Assembly (NCBI GenBank): GCA_030680415.1
Contig: JAUXVE010000136.1
Coordinates: 1 to 38,080, forward strand
Source of the DNA: Rubrivivax sp.
Lineage (GTDB): Bacteria; Pseudomonadota; Gammaproteobacteria; Burkholderiales; Burkholderiaceae_C
Length of the DNA stretch: 38,080 nt
Direction of reading: 5' to 3'
The notes below the pieces were generated by a model. That model had not been told where the DNA came from. It saw only the letters and a list, made by a program, of their open reading frames with translations, and searched no databases. Made by a program: the position numbers and the translations under genes. This document shows positions 1 to 8,170 of the stretch, one piece after another. Within the stretch, counting starts at the first letter, position 1. Every line of letters begins with the position of its first letter.

Positions 1-1
1 C

Positions 2-601
2 GCCGCGGCCGCGCCGGCCGTGCTGCCGGCGCCGCCGCGCTACACCGCCGCGCTGCTGTCGCTGGTGTTCACGCTGACCTGGTTCGTCAGCACCGGCATG
101 GCGGCGCACCTGCCGACGCTGATGCAGGCCGCCGGCGGCACGCTGGCGCTGGCGGTGGGCGTGGGCGCGCTGGTGGGGCCGGCGCAGGTGGCAGGGCGAC
201 TGTTCGAGTTCGGCCTGCTGCGCCGCGTCTCGCCGCTGGCGGTGGCGCGCGCCGCCACGCTCGGGCATCCGATCGGCGCGCTGCTGCTGTGGTTCGTCGG
301 CGTGCCGGCAGCCGCCGCGTTCGCCATCCTGCACGGTCTGGGCAACGGCATCCTGACCATCGCCAAGGGCACGCTGCCGCTGGCGCTGTTCGGCGCCGGC
401 GGCTACGGCGCGCGCCAGGGCTGGATCGCGCTCCCGGGGCGCGCGCTGCAGGGGCTGGCGCCGTGGCTGTTCGGCGTGGCGCTGGAGCGCTGGGGCGCCG
501 GCGCGCTGTGGCTGTCGGCCGGGCTGAGCCTGGCGGCCTGTGCGGCACTGCTGTGCCTGCGGCTGCCGCGCCCGGCGCCGGCCCGTGCCGCGATATCCTG
601 A
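2..601 (+). CDS. MFS transporter, C-terminal part (5' end outside window)
   Basis: The frame is open from the first bases of the window and stops at 601, so only the C-terminal half of a membrane carrier is present. It shows about five or six hydrophobic helices rich in Ala, Leu and Gly, with short basic loops such as GRLFEFGLLRR, as expected for the second six-helix bundle of a major facilitator superfamily protein. The substrate cannot be read from the fragment. The gene lies 34 bases before nikR in the same direction, so the two may be cotranscribed, but a role in metal transport is only a guess. Confidence 0.7.
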   Translation, partial: AAAAPAVLPAPPRYTAALLSLVFTLTWFVSTGMAAHLPTLMQAAGGTLALAVGVGALVGPAQVAGRLFEFGLLRRVSPLAVARAATLGHPIGALLLWFVGVPAAAAFAILHGLGNGILTIAKGTLPLALFGAGGYGARQGWIALPGRALQGLAPWLFGVALERWGAGALWLSAGLSLAACAALLCLRLPRPAPARAAIS

Positions 602-635
602 GCTGCCGGCCGTGGCCGCGCTGAAAGGGACAGCG

Positions 636-1100
636 ATGCAACGCTTCACGATCTCGCTCGACGAACACCTGGCCGAGGGCTTCGACGACCTCATCGCCAT
701 ACGCGGCTACGCCAACCGGTCGGAGGCCGTGCGCGACCTGCTGCGCGCCGAACTGGAGCGCTCGCGCCAGAGCGAGCCCGAGGGCCTGCACTGCGTGGCC
801 TGCCTGTCGTACGTGTACAACCACCACGAACGCGAGCTCGGCGAGCGGCTGACCACCATGCACCACGCGCACCACGACCTCACGCTGGCCACCATGCACG
901 CCCATCTCGACCACGAACACTGCCTGGAGACCGTGCTGCTGCGCGGCCCGGCGGCGCAGGTGCGCAGCCTGGCCGACGCCGTGTGCGCCGAGCGCGGCGT
1001 GCACCACGGCCAGCTCAACCTGATCAGCGTCGAGTCCCACGACCACCACCAGCATGCCGGCGCCGCCGAGCCGCATGTGCACCTGCGCCCCGCCAATTGA
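636..1100 (+). CDS. nikR: NikR nickel-responsive transcriptional regulator
   Basis: This 154-residue protein has an N-terminal ribbon-helix-helix DNA-binding domain (about residues 1-45, MQRFTISLDEHL and NRSEAVRDLLR) and a C-terminal ACT-like nickel-binding domain. The high-affinity nickel ligands of E. coli NikR (H76, H87, H89, C95) have counterparts at H77, H88, H90 and C96. A His-rich tail (SHDHHQHAG) follows. The ATG at 636 is chosen because AAAGGGA lies five bases upstream and the protein then starts exactly where NikR proteins start. NikR normally represses nickel uptake when nickel is plentiful. No nik transporter is in the window, so its target is unknown here. Confidence 0.95.
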   Translation: MQRFTISLDEHLAEGFDDLIAIRGYANRSEAVRDLLRAELERSRQSEPEGLHCVACLSYVYNHHERELGERLTTMHHAHHDLTLATMHAHLDHEHCLETVLLRGPAAQVRSLADAVCAERGVHHGQLNLISVESHDHHQHAGAAEPHVHLRPAN

Positions 1101-1124
1101 GCGCATGCGAGCCTTGCGAATTCA

Positions 1125-1228
1125 CTCCCTCTCCCTCTGGGAGAGGGCAGGGGTGAGGGCTGGCGAGCCGCCGCCTTGCCGGTGCGAAGGCCCTCACCCC
1201 AGCCCTCTCCCGCAAGCGGGAGAGGGAG
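1125..1228. repeat. Inverted pair of REP-like palindromic repeats
   Basis: Two copies of one unit face each other: 1125-1160 reads CTCCCTCTCCC...GGGAGAGGGC-GGGGTGAGGG, and 1190-1228 is its near-perfect reverse complement with the inner hairpin CTCTCCCGC-aa-GCGGGAGAG. The unit resembles the dispersed intergenic palindromes of many proteobacteria that give spurious peptides such as SLWERAGVR. It fills the gap between nikR and the CoA-transferase gene and could fold into a large stem, acting as an attenuator or mRNA-stability element. Confidence 0.8.
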
Positions 1229-1274
1229 CGAATGCTGCCGACTCGAAGTACTCACTGCCAACGAGGACAGGACG

Positions 1275-2459
1275 ATGAGCGAAGCACCCTCCGATACTGA
1301 AACAGTCGGCCCGCTCGCTGGCGTGAAAGTGCTCGAACTCGGCCAGCTCATCGCCGGCCCGTTTGCCGCCAGGACGCTGGGCGACTTCGGCGCCGACGTC
1401 ATCAAGGTCGAGGCGCCGGGCAGCGGCGACCCGCTGCGCCAGTGGCGCCTGCTCAAGGACGGCACGTCGGTGTGGTGGCAGGTGCAGTCGCGCAACAAGC
1501 GCTCGGTGGTGCTGGACCTGCGCCAGCCGGCCGACGTGGCGGTGGTGCGCCAGCTGGCGCTGGAAGCCGACGTGCTGGTGGAGAACTTCCGCCCCGGTGC
1601 GCTGGAAGGCTTCGGCCTCGATCCGCAGGCGCTGCTGCAGGACAACCCGCGCCTGGTCGTGCTGCGCATCAGCGGCTACGGGCAGACCGGGCCCTACCGC
1701 GACAAACCCGGCTTCGGCGTCGTCGCCGAAGCGATGGGCGGCCTGCGCCACCTCACCGCCGAGCCCGGGCGTACGCCGGTGCGCGTGGGCGTGAGCATCG
1801 GCGACACGCTGGCGGCGCTGCACGGCGTGATCGGCGTGCTGATGGCGCTGCACGAGCGGCAGCGCAGCGGCCGCGGCCAGGTCGTCGACGTCGCGCTGTA
1901 CGAGGCGGTCTTCAACTGCATGGAAAGCCTGCTGCCCGAATACAGCGCCTTCGGCGTCGTGCGCCAGCCGGCCGGCAGCGCCTTGCCCGGCATCGCGCCG
2001 AGCAACGCCTACAAGTGCACCGACGGCCACGTGCTGGTGGCCGGCAACGGCGACAGCATCTTCAAGCGCCTGATGCAGGCCGTCGGCCGGGCCGACCTGG
2101 CGGACGACCCGCAGCTGGCGGCCAACAGCGGCCGCGTGGCGCGCGTGGACGAGATCGACGCCGCCATCGGCGCCTGGACGGCGCCGCGCACGGTGGCCGA
2201 GGTGCTGGCCGCGCTGGATGCGGCACAGGTGCCCGGCGGGCGCATCTACACGGTGGCCGACATCGCCGCCGACCCGCACTACCGCGAGCGCGGCATGCTG
2301 CAGGAGATCACGCTCGAAGACGGCAGCCGCCTGGCCGTGCCCGGCATCGTGCCCAAGCTGTCGCGCACGCCAGGACGGCACCGGCGCAACGCGCCGGCGC
2401 TGGGGCGCGACACCGAGGACGTTCTCGCCGAACAGGGCCTCAAGCTGCAGCGGCGCTGA
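1275..2459 (+). CDS. CaiB/BaiF (class III) CoA-transferase family protein
   Basis: The 394-residue product has the length and motifs of family III CoA-transferases, which move CoA between carboxylic acids through an Asp-anchored acyl intermediate. Visible family features are the N-terminal GVKVLELGQLIAGPFAARTL, the DFGADVIKVEAPGSGDP loop, NKRSVVLDLR, ENFRPGALEGFGL and SGYGQTGPYRDKPGF. The predicted catalytic Asp is D177 in SIGDTLAALHG. The ATG at 1275 follows a GAGGACAGG purine run and removes a repeat-derived extension present in the longer frame. No acyl-CoA dehydrogenase or other pathway partner is adjacent, so the substrate cannot be named. Confidence 0.9.
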   Translation: MSEAPSDTETVGPLAGVKVLELGQLIAGPFAARTLGDFGADVIKVEAPGSGDPLRQWRLLKDGTSVWWQVQSRNKRSVVLDLRQPADVAVVRQLALEADVLVENFRPGALEGFGLDPQALLQDNPRLVVLRISGYGQTGPYRDKPGFGVVAEAMGGLRHLTAEPGRTPVRVGVSIGDTLAALHGVIGVLMALHERQRSGRGQVVDVALYEAVFNCMESLLPEYSAFGVVRQPAGSALPGIAPSNAYKCTDGHVLVAGNGDSIFKRLMQAVGRADLADDPQLAANSGRVARVDEIDAAIGAWTAPRTVAEVLAALDAAQVPGGRIYTVADIAADPHYRERGMLQEITLEDGSRLAVPGIVPKLSRTPGRHRRNAPALGRDTEDVLAEQGLKLQRR

Positions 2460-2555
2460 GGGCCGTGGCGCGGCACCCCGACCTCGCTTGCGCTTGACGA
2501 GTGCGAGCCGCAGATGGAGAGCCACGGGTCGGACCTGATGCAGACTGGCGCCCCA

Positions 2556-2584
2556 GCGCCGGGCAACGCGGCGACGCCCGGTGC
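2556..2584. terminator. Possible hairpin between convergent genes
   Basis: GCGCCGGGC and GCCCGGTGC can form a nine-pair stem (one G-T pair) around an 11-base loop, between the stops of the plus-strand CoA-transferase and the minus-strand pilin operon. There is no T tract, so it is a weak terminator candidate. Confidence 0.3.
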
Positions 2585-2595
2585 GCGCAAGGCTG

Positions 2596-4692
2596 TCACG
2601 GGAAGTTGACGTTGGTCTGCGACGTGCAATTGGCCGTGACGTTCAGGTTGTAGCTGTACGAATTGCCGCCTGCCGAGCGTGAATTCGTGAGCGTGATCGT
2701 CGTCCCGGACGGGGCGTTGAACGAGCAGCTGTAGTTGCTCGAGTTGCCGCCGTTCATCGCACAGGTGCCGTAGCTCGACGGATTCGCGGTCACGCTGCCG
2801 TTCTTGTCGTGCGCCGAACCCGAAATCGGTGTCGTACAGACCCCTGTGCCGAAGGTGGCCGTCACGTTCTGCGCCGCGCTCATCGTCACCGCACAGGCGC
2901 CGGTTCCCGAGCAGCCACCACCCGACCAGCCCGAGAACACCGACCCGCCGCCCGCGCTCGCCGTCAGCGTGACGATGGTGCCGGCGTTGAAGTCGGCCGC
3001 GCAGGTGGAGCTGCAGGCGCTGATGCCCGTCGGCGAGCTGCTCACCGTGCCGCTGCCGATTCCTGCCTTGTTCACCGTCAGGGTGTACTGCGACGGCTGC
3101 GGGGGCGAGCCGTTAGTGAAGGTCGCCGTCACGGTCTGCCCGGTGCTCATGTTGACGGCGCAGGTGCCCGTGCCGGAGCAGCCACCGCCGCTCCAGCCGG
3201 TGAATGTCGAGCTGGCGCCCGCGGTCGCGCTCAGGGTGACGGTGGTTCCGGTCGCATAGCTGGCCGAGCACGAAGTACCGCAATCGATGCCGCCGGAAGA
3301 ACTGGTAATCGTCCCGGTGCCGTTGCCGGCCAGCGCGACATTGAGGCTGAAGTTGATCGACCCGCCATTGCCGACCTCGGACTCGAAGCCGGGCCAGACA
3401 CCGGGGCACTCGTCTGTGACCTCGCTGAGCAAGTCCGGGTTGATGCAGACGTATTTGCCAGCGTTGCGCGCGAAGACACCGCCGGCCATCTTGGACGCGC
3501 AGCTGGTACTTGGGCTCGCCTTGGTCAGCAGGAAGTCCTGGTTGAGGTAGTCGCCGGGCGAACCTGCCGTCACGGCGCCGTAGAACGCCGGGTAGTCCGA
3601 CGGCCGCAGCCGGCCGTCGAACGGCCCGGTCCTGGCCGTCCCGTCCGGAAGATGGCTGTAACCGTAATAGCGGCCGCCGGCCATGCCGGTCGACAGGAAA
3701 TCGCCAGAAGCAGACCTGAAGCCGCGATAGGTGCGCACCCCGGCTTCCACGGGGTGCGCGCTGGTCAGCGTGCTGTTGCTGACGCCGCCGTTGAAGGCCG
3801 GATCGCCGACGCAGATCTTGGGGCCCGAGCCGTTGTCGTCGAGCACCGTGACGCCGACGTTGCCGTACCAGCCGGGGCCGACGTAGCAGGTGTAGGTGAA
3901 GTACTTGTAGGAGTTGCTGCCGCCGCTGATCGCCGTGAGGTTGGCGGTGGCGTTGTTGTAGATGCACTCGCCTTCGCTTGACAAGCGGACGTTGACAATC
4001 GACGAACTCGGAATGGCATTGTTCCCCGCGTTCTCGTCGAAGTAGACGCGGCCGGTGATGGTGGTGAAGGACTGCGCTTCACCGTCCTTGTCGGGCAGCA
4101 AGTAGAGCAGGACGACGTCGTTCGCGTCGGTCAGATAGGTCTTCTTGGTGCTGCCATCGACGTAGGTCTTCGTGCCGTCCGGGTTCTCGGTGGGTGTCAG
4201 ACCGGTGGGCAGGGGCACGGGGCCGCGCAGCGCCTCCCCGGTGGGTGAGATCAGCGACTCGGTGGTGTTGACCGCCAGGCGCGCCTGCGCGCCCGGGTCG
4301 TCCCACGCGACCAGGCTGTTGAGGTCCAGCCGCTGTGTCCCGGCCCTGGTGTCCGTCCAGGTGGTGGACAACTGGACCAAGTGCTGTTCGAGCGATGCAT
4401 CGGGGGTCGTGACCGTCCACGTCAGGGTATAGGCAGCGTTGCTGCCGTTGACCGTGGCCGTGCCGCCGGCCAGCGCGGTGAAGTCGCCCTTCTGCAGCAG
4501 GTTGCGCAGCTCCTCGAGCCTCTCCTGCGAGATGTTGGAGGCCTCGGTGCGTGCCCGCCCTTCGCCCGACCCGAGCAGGCTGAGCGTCTGCAGCTTGGCG
4601 ACCCCGAGCAGCCCGATGCTGATCATGAGCAGGGCGATCAGGGCTTCGAGGAGGGCGAAGCCCAGCGGACGGGGATTCCTGGCGTGGCTCAT
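2596..4692 (-). CDS. pilV: Giant PilV-like minor pilin with InlB-type repeat domains
   Basis: The 698-residue protein begins with a type III prepilin signal: cleavage is expected after G11, followed by FALLEALIALLMISIGLLGV with Glu at +5, as in PilV. Ordinary PilV is under about 200 residues. Here a long extracytoplasmic region follows, including two Cys-containing beta repeats of the divergent InlB B-repeat type at about residues 452-530 and 540-620. Both carry GTxVTLxAxAGxxSxFxGWSGGGCSGTG and end in VTATF. A Ser/Asn/Thr-rich tail completes the protein. AGGAG lies upstream of the start. It is the last gene of the minor-pilin operon, 29 bases after pilX. The layout suggests a pilus-tip or surface-binding subunit, but adhesion is inference. 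Confidence 0.82.
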   Translation of the reverse strand: MSHARNPRPLGFALLEALIALLMISIGLLGVAKLQTLSLLGSGEGRARTEASNISQERLEELRNLLQKGDFTALAGGTATVNGSNAAYTLTWTVTTPDASLEQHLVQLSTTWTDTRAGTQRLDLNSLVAWDDPGAQARLAVNTTESLISPTGEALRGPVPLPTGLTPTENPDGTKTYVDGSTKKTYLTDANDVVLLYLLPDKDGEAQSFTTITGRVYFDENAGNNAIPSSSIVNVRLSSEGECIYNNATANLTAISGGSNSYKYFTYTCYVGPGWYGNVGVTVLDDNGSGPKICVGDPAFNGGVSNSTLTSAHPVEAGVRTYRGFRSASGDFLSTGMAGGRYYGYSHLPDGTARTGPFDGRLRPSDYPAFYGAVTAGSPGDYLNQDFLLTKASPSTSCASKMAGGVFARNAGKYVCINPDLLSEVTDECPGVWPGFESEVGNGGSINFSLNVALAGNGTGTITSSSGGIDCGTSCSASYATGTTVTLSATAGASSTFTGWSGGGCSGTGTCAVNMSTGQTVTATFTNGSPPQPSQYTLTVNKAGIGSGTVSSSPTGISACSSTCAADFNAGTIVTLTASAGGGSVFSGWSGGGCSGTGACAVTMSAAQNVTATFGTGVCTTPISGSAHDKNGSVTANPSSYGTCAMNGGNSSNYSCSFNAPSGTTITLTNSRSAGGNSYSYNLNVTANCTSQTNVNFP

Positions 4693-4721
4693 GACGGGGT
4701 ACTCCTGACTTGCGGCACGAC

Positions 4722-5957
4722 TTACCAGTCGCGCCAGGTGCCCGGGAGCTTGACGGCGCGGCCTAGATTCGCGGCCCTCCCCAGCGCCAAGGGGTCGTAG
4801 ACGATGATCGGGTTGCCGCTGGCGGAAGCCGTTCCGGCACTGATCAGGCTACCGAAGATCTTCGGGTTGCCATTCCCGGTGACGTTGCCCATGACGAACA
4901 CCAGTCCGTAGACGACCGCGTTGGACGACAACTGCAGATTGCCAGTGACGACGAGGACGACCGGCCTGTCGGCGGTGCCGAGATTGGGCAGCGTCAGGTT
5001 CCCTTCCACCCAGATCACGTTGTTCTTCATGCCGTCGATGCTGCCGACGTTGGTGGAGTTCTGCGTGCTCAGCGTGTTGTTGGTGTCGACGACCCAGGTG
5101 GCCGTGTTCTCGCGGTAGGTCGTCGGGGTCTGCCCCATGAAGTACTGGAAGAACTGGTCGACGCTCTTGCTGGAGAGGTTGGTGTCGCCACCCACGGTGT
5201 CGTGCCCCAGCACGGAGCCCTGCGTCGAGCACGTGTACCCGCCGGGCGGGTTGTTGCAGGCCGGGCTGTTGCCGGTGTTGCGGTAGTCGAAGTTCTGGTC
5301 CGCGGTCGGATTCGTGACCCTGTCCCGGATGAAGGTCTTGCCGGTGTTGCTCTGTCCGAGCAGGCTGCCGCCGGACCACACGGTCAGGTCGTTGAAGAAG
5401 TTGAGCAGGGACGCGCCACCGGTCAGCAGGTTGGTGGTGCCCCGGGTGACCAGGGGCGTGGAGATGGCGCCACCGGTCGACGGCGTCGCCGTGAGCCTTT
5501 GCACGACGCGCTGCACCGAGCTGTCGTCGTCGCTCCAGCCGCAGCTGACGGCCATCACCTCCGTCGGCACGACGGGCGCACCGGCAGCGAAAGTCCCGGT
5601 CCGGGACGACGGGCAAATGGGGAGTGCGAGCGACGAATCGACATAGAGCACCCGGTAGTAGGAGGGTGTGCCGCCGGCGCTGGTGAGCGTGTTCGCGGCA
5701 ATCGTGTCGACGACGTCGTCGTTGTCGTGATCCAGTCCCCCGTTGCGCATATAGGCGAGCGCGTGGTCGACGCCCGCATGGGCGGCGGCCAGGGCCTGCT
5801 TGGCCCGTACCTCGTTGGCCGAGAGCCGCTGCTCGGCCACGGCCGAACGGCTGGTGTACAGAGCGATCAGGCCCACCGAGAGCAGCAGCACCACCGTGAT
5901 GAACAAGGTGGCGACGCCGCGCTCACGCCGCCCGTGGGGTCGAAGGGGGGGGGTCAT
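4722..5957 (-). CDS. pilX: Enlarged PilX-like minor pilin
   Basis: The 411-residue product starts with a short basic leader, RRERG, then the hydrophobic helix VATLFITVVLLLSVGLIALYT. Like PilX and GspK proteins it lacks Glu at +5 of the mature sequence (Phe19 there). The following NEVRAKQALAAAHAGVDHALAYM is typical of the PilX N-terminal domain. Typical PilX is near 200 residues. The extra C-terminal half is rich in Asn, Gly and Thr and has beta-strand-like repeats (WVEGNLTLPNLG, VVTGNLQLSSNAVVYGLVFVMGNV) that could form a beta-helix. It sits 31 bases after pilW and 29 before pilV, so the genes are probably one transcript. Confidence 0.85.
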   Translation of the reverse strand: MTPPLRPHGRRERGVATLFITVVLLLSVGLIALYTSRSAVAEQRLSANEVRAKQALAAAHAGVDHALAYMRNGGLDHDNDDVVDTIAANTLTSAGGTPSYYRVLYVDSSLALPICPSSRTGTFAAGAPVVPTEVMAVSCGWSDDDSSVQRVVQRLTATPSTGGAISTPLVTRGTTNLLTGGASLLNFFNDLTVWSGGSLLGQSNTGKTFIRDRVTNPTADQNFDYRNTGNSPACNNPPGGYTCSTQGSVLGHDTVGGDTNLSSKSVDQFFQYFMGQTPTTYRENTATWVVDTNNTLSTQNSTNVGSIDGMKNNVIWVEGNLTLPNLGTADRPVVLVVTGNLQLSSNAVVYGLVFVMGNVTGNGNPKIFGSLISAGTASASGNPIIVYDPLALGRAANLGRAVKLPGTWRDW

Positions 5958-5988
5958 GGTGGCATCCGTCTTGCTGAGGGCCCGGGGG

Positions 5989-6777
5989 CTAGGGAGTGAT
6001 CACGCGGTTGGCTCGGATCAGTACGGCTTCATTGAGCGTCACCGCGGGCAGCGTCGCGTCGGTCCGGCTCCGGCCCGCCAGCGTGACATTGATCTGCCGC
6101 GTTTCGACGAAGTGGTGGGTGCTCGTATCAGGGTAGGGTGAGGGCGCGTTCGACGCCGTGGACGTGCAGGCCGGGCCGTTCCCGGCGGCCGTCGTCCATT
6201 GCGTGTACGTGGTCGGATCGGTGGGCACATAGATGCCGAGAATGAACGCGATGCACTTCGAGCCGATGGTGTCGAAGCTCAGCTGTGTCACCTGGGTGGA
6301 GATCTCGTCGGTGACCGGCTCCCAGCTCGCGTTGGCGCAGGCTGTGGCGGTGCTGCCCAGCGTGCCGGGCTCCACTGCTTGCACGACGCCAGCGTTGTTC
6401 AGGCGGAAGCCGAACCGGTCTTCGGGGCCCGGCACGCCGGGCGTGATGCCGGCGAACGTCGCGTCGTAGCTGTAAAGGATGCAACTGCCGCCGCCGCCGA
6501 TGACGGGCTGGGTCGTCGCCGCCATGAAGGCGTTTTCCACGCCCAATGCCGGCGTGCTCCAGTGTCCGGTGCGCCGGATGTCGTTGACCATGATGTCCAT
6601 GAGCGCACGAAGCTCCTGGTTCAGCTGGTTCGACGCGGTGGCGGCCCGGCCACCGCGCACGGAGTTCACGTACACGGAGGACAGGCCGACGAGTACCACC
6701 AGGCCGACGGCAATGCCGATCATCAACTCGACCAGGCTGATGCCGGCGCTGGCCCGGCGGTGTTTCACGTTGGGCAT
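5989..6777 (-). CDS. pilW: PilW-like minor pilin
   Basis: This 262-residue minor pilin has the prepilin peptidase site after G12 (ASAG-ISLVELMIGIAVGLVVLVGL, Glu at +5 of the mature protein). The RGGRAATASNQLNQELRALMDIMVNDIRRTG stretch after the helix is characteristic of PilW. The C-terminal globular half contains several Cys residues that could pair in the periplasm. The ATG at 6777 is chosen because it gives a normal short leader, and it overlaps the end of the fimT-like gene by 13 bases, suggesting translational coupling. PilW helps prime pilus assembly with PilV, PilX and FimT/FimU. Confidence 0.88.
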   Translation of the reverse strand: MPNVKHRRASAGISLVELMIGIAVGLVVLVGLSSVYVNSVRGGRAATASNQLNQELRALMDIMVNDIRRTGHWSTPALGVENAFMAATTQPVIGGGGSCILYSYDATFAGITPGVPGPEDRFGFRLNNAGVVQAVEPGTLGSTATACANASWEPVTDEISTQVTQLSFDTIGSKCIAFILGIYVPTDPTTYTQWTTAAGNGPACTSTASNAPSPYPDTSTHHFVETRQINVTLAGRSRTDATLPAVTLNEAVLIRANRVITP

Positions 6778-7319
6778 GACGGGTATCCGGTGACGCTGCC
6801 GCCGGGCGAGCAGACGGAGATGCGCCCGAGCCGGCTGATGCGTACGCTCAGCTGCTTGCTGCGGGGCGAGGTCAGCGTGATCGCCGTTTCGGCGACTGCC
6901 CCCGTGACGAGGCCGCGCAGGTCGAAGACCATCACCGACTGCGAAGCCGGCGACGCCATCGCGCAGCCCGAGCACTGCGTGGCGGTGACCGCGTACGGCA
7001 CGTTCGTGCCCCCTTGATTGATCACGCAGGACGAGCCGCTGCAAGCGGCGGTGCCGTTTGCAAGACCGATGGACCAGGGAGAGCCGGGATTGATCGTCAT
7101 CGCGATCGACTTGAGTTCCGAGGCCCCGCCGGCGGATCGCTTGGTGGCTTCCGACCGAGCCGTCTGCGCCAGTTCGGCGATCGCGTGTGTCTGACTGACG
7201 AGGCGGTGCCGGTCGATGAACTCGCCCATGTCCGGGAACGCGGCCGCCCCGAGCACGACCAGGACGGCCACCGTGACGACCAACTCGATCAATGTGAGCC
7301 CACGGCTGAATCTGTTCAT
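6765..7319 (-). CDS. fimT: GspH/FimT family minor pseudopilin
   Basis: The 184-residue product begins MNRFSRG then LTLIELVVTVAVLVVLGAAAFP, a prepilin signal cleaved after G7 with Glu at +5. The segment FIDRHRLVSQTHAIAELAQTARSEATKRSAG is typical of the GspH/FimT/FimU domain, and the C-terminal beta region has several Cys. The start at 7319 matches family leader length; a longer frame would add 16 residues before the leader. It begins four bases after the pilE-like stop and overlaps pilW, so it is cotranscribed. FimT-type proteins can bind DNA in some species, but this is not visible here. Confidence 0.87.
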   Translation of the reverse strand: MNRFSRGLTLIELVVTVAVLVVLGAAAFPDMGEFIDRHRLVSQTHAIAELAQTARSEATKRSAGGASELKSIAMTINPGSPWSIGLANGTAACSGSSCVINQGGTNVPYAVTATQCSGCAMASPASQSVMVFDLRGLVTGAVAETAITLTSPRSKQLSVRISRLGRISVCSPGGSVTGYPSCPT

Positions 7320-7323
7320 GGCG

Positions 7324-7788
7324 TTACTTGCTCCAGCAGGCGCTCGGCGCGTAGCTCGTATTGCCACCGGCCACCGTCAGCGTGATGGCCGTGCAGCCGG
7401 TGTCTGCCTGCTGCATCGACGAGGCCGCGTTGGCGGTCAAGGTGTAGCCCGTGGCCGAAACACCGGAGATGGCCAGCGTGTAATGCCCGCGCTCGCTCGT
7501 GCTGCTGCAATTGCACGGGGGACTGAGAGCAGCGAAGGTCGCCGCGTAGCTCGCGTTGCCCAGCCGGTGCTTCTCCTGCGCCAGGTTCGCGGCCTGCAGC
7601 AGGCTGGTCGCGTCGCCTCGGTTGCCCTTGCGCACATAGCTCTGGTACGACGGCAGCGCCACCGCACCGAGGATGGCGACGATTGCCACGGCGATCATCA
7701 GCTCGATCAACGTAAAGCCGCCTGCCTCATGGCGCAGCCAACACGGCCGCGCAGTGGTGCTGCGCCGGCTCGCGGTCGAAACAGGCAT
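7324..7788 (-). CDS. pilE: PilE-like type IV pilin
   Basis: The 154-residue product has a prepilin motif [33 protein letters not shown] followed by a PilE-type domain ([21 protein letters not shown]) with four Cys residues, two of them in CNC. The ATG at 7788 follows GAGGAG at a six-base spacing and is preferred to an upstream ATG at 7809 that lacks a ribosome site. Even so the leader is 24 residues, much longer than the usual six to ten. This is the first gene of the minor-pilin operon. In Burkholderiales such PilE genes are minor pilins next to pilVWX, so this is probably not the major pilin. Confidence 0.85.
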   Translation of the reverse strand: MPVSTASRRSTTARPCWLRHEAGGFTLIELMIAVAIVAILGAVALPSYQSYVRKGNRGDATSLLQAANLAQEKHRLGNASYAATFAALSPPCNCSSTSERGHYTLAISGVSATGYTLTANAASSMQQADTGCTAITLTVAGGNTSYAPSACWSK

Positions 7789-8170
7789 AAGGGACTCCTC
7801 GTCTGACATCGGGGTGGCTCTGGAAGATGGCGAACCCCGGTCCGCCTAGGGCTGCGACCCGAATTTCACCTACCATCAACTCCCTTTTCGGCCTCCGCGT
7901 CGACGAGTTGAGGCCAGTGCGGGGCCGGCCGGCGCGTGCCGTCGGCTTTTGTTGACGAATCTCCCGCCTTGGCAGCCTCAATTACCTGCTGCGATCGCCG
8001 AAAGGCCGAGACACATCCGGAAACAGATGGATGCATCCGTGGTGCCTGGCCAGCGCCATGCCGGCTTCGTGGGCCAGGTCCTTCAGGGGCAGCGGACGGC
8101 CATGGTGGGCCCAGGCCTGGCAAACCACTGTGCAATCATCAAGCCTTGTCTTCGCCAGCAGAGTCTCACC
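7789..8170. other. Intergenic region between divergent pilin and homogentisate operons
   Basis: These 382 bases separate the minus-strand pilin operon from the plus-strand homogentisate operon and should hold both promoters. I see a short self-complementary GGATGCATCC at 8029-8038, but no convincing sigma-70 or sigma-54 promoter and no gene with a ribosome site. Longer frames through it lack coding character. Confidence 0.5.

Noticed and set aside
2809..3981. Plus-strand frame opposite pilV
   Set aside because: Arg/Ala/Gly low complexity; the minus strand has the prepilin signal and domain repeats.
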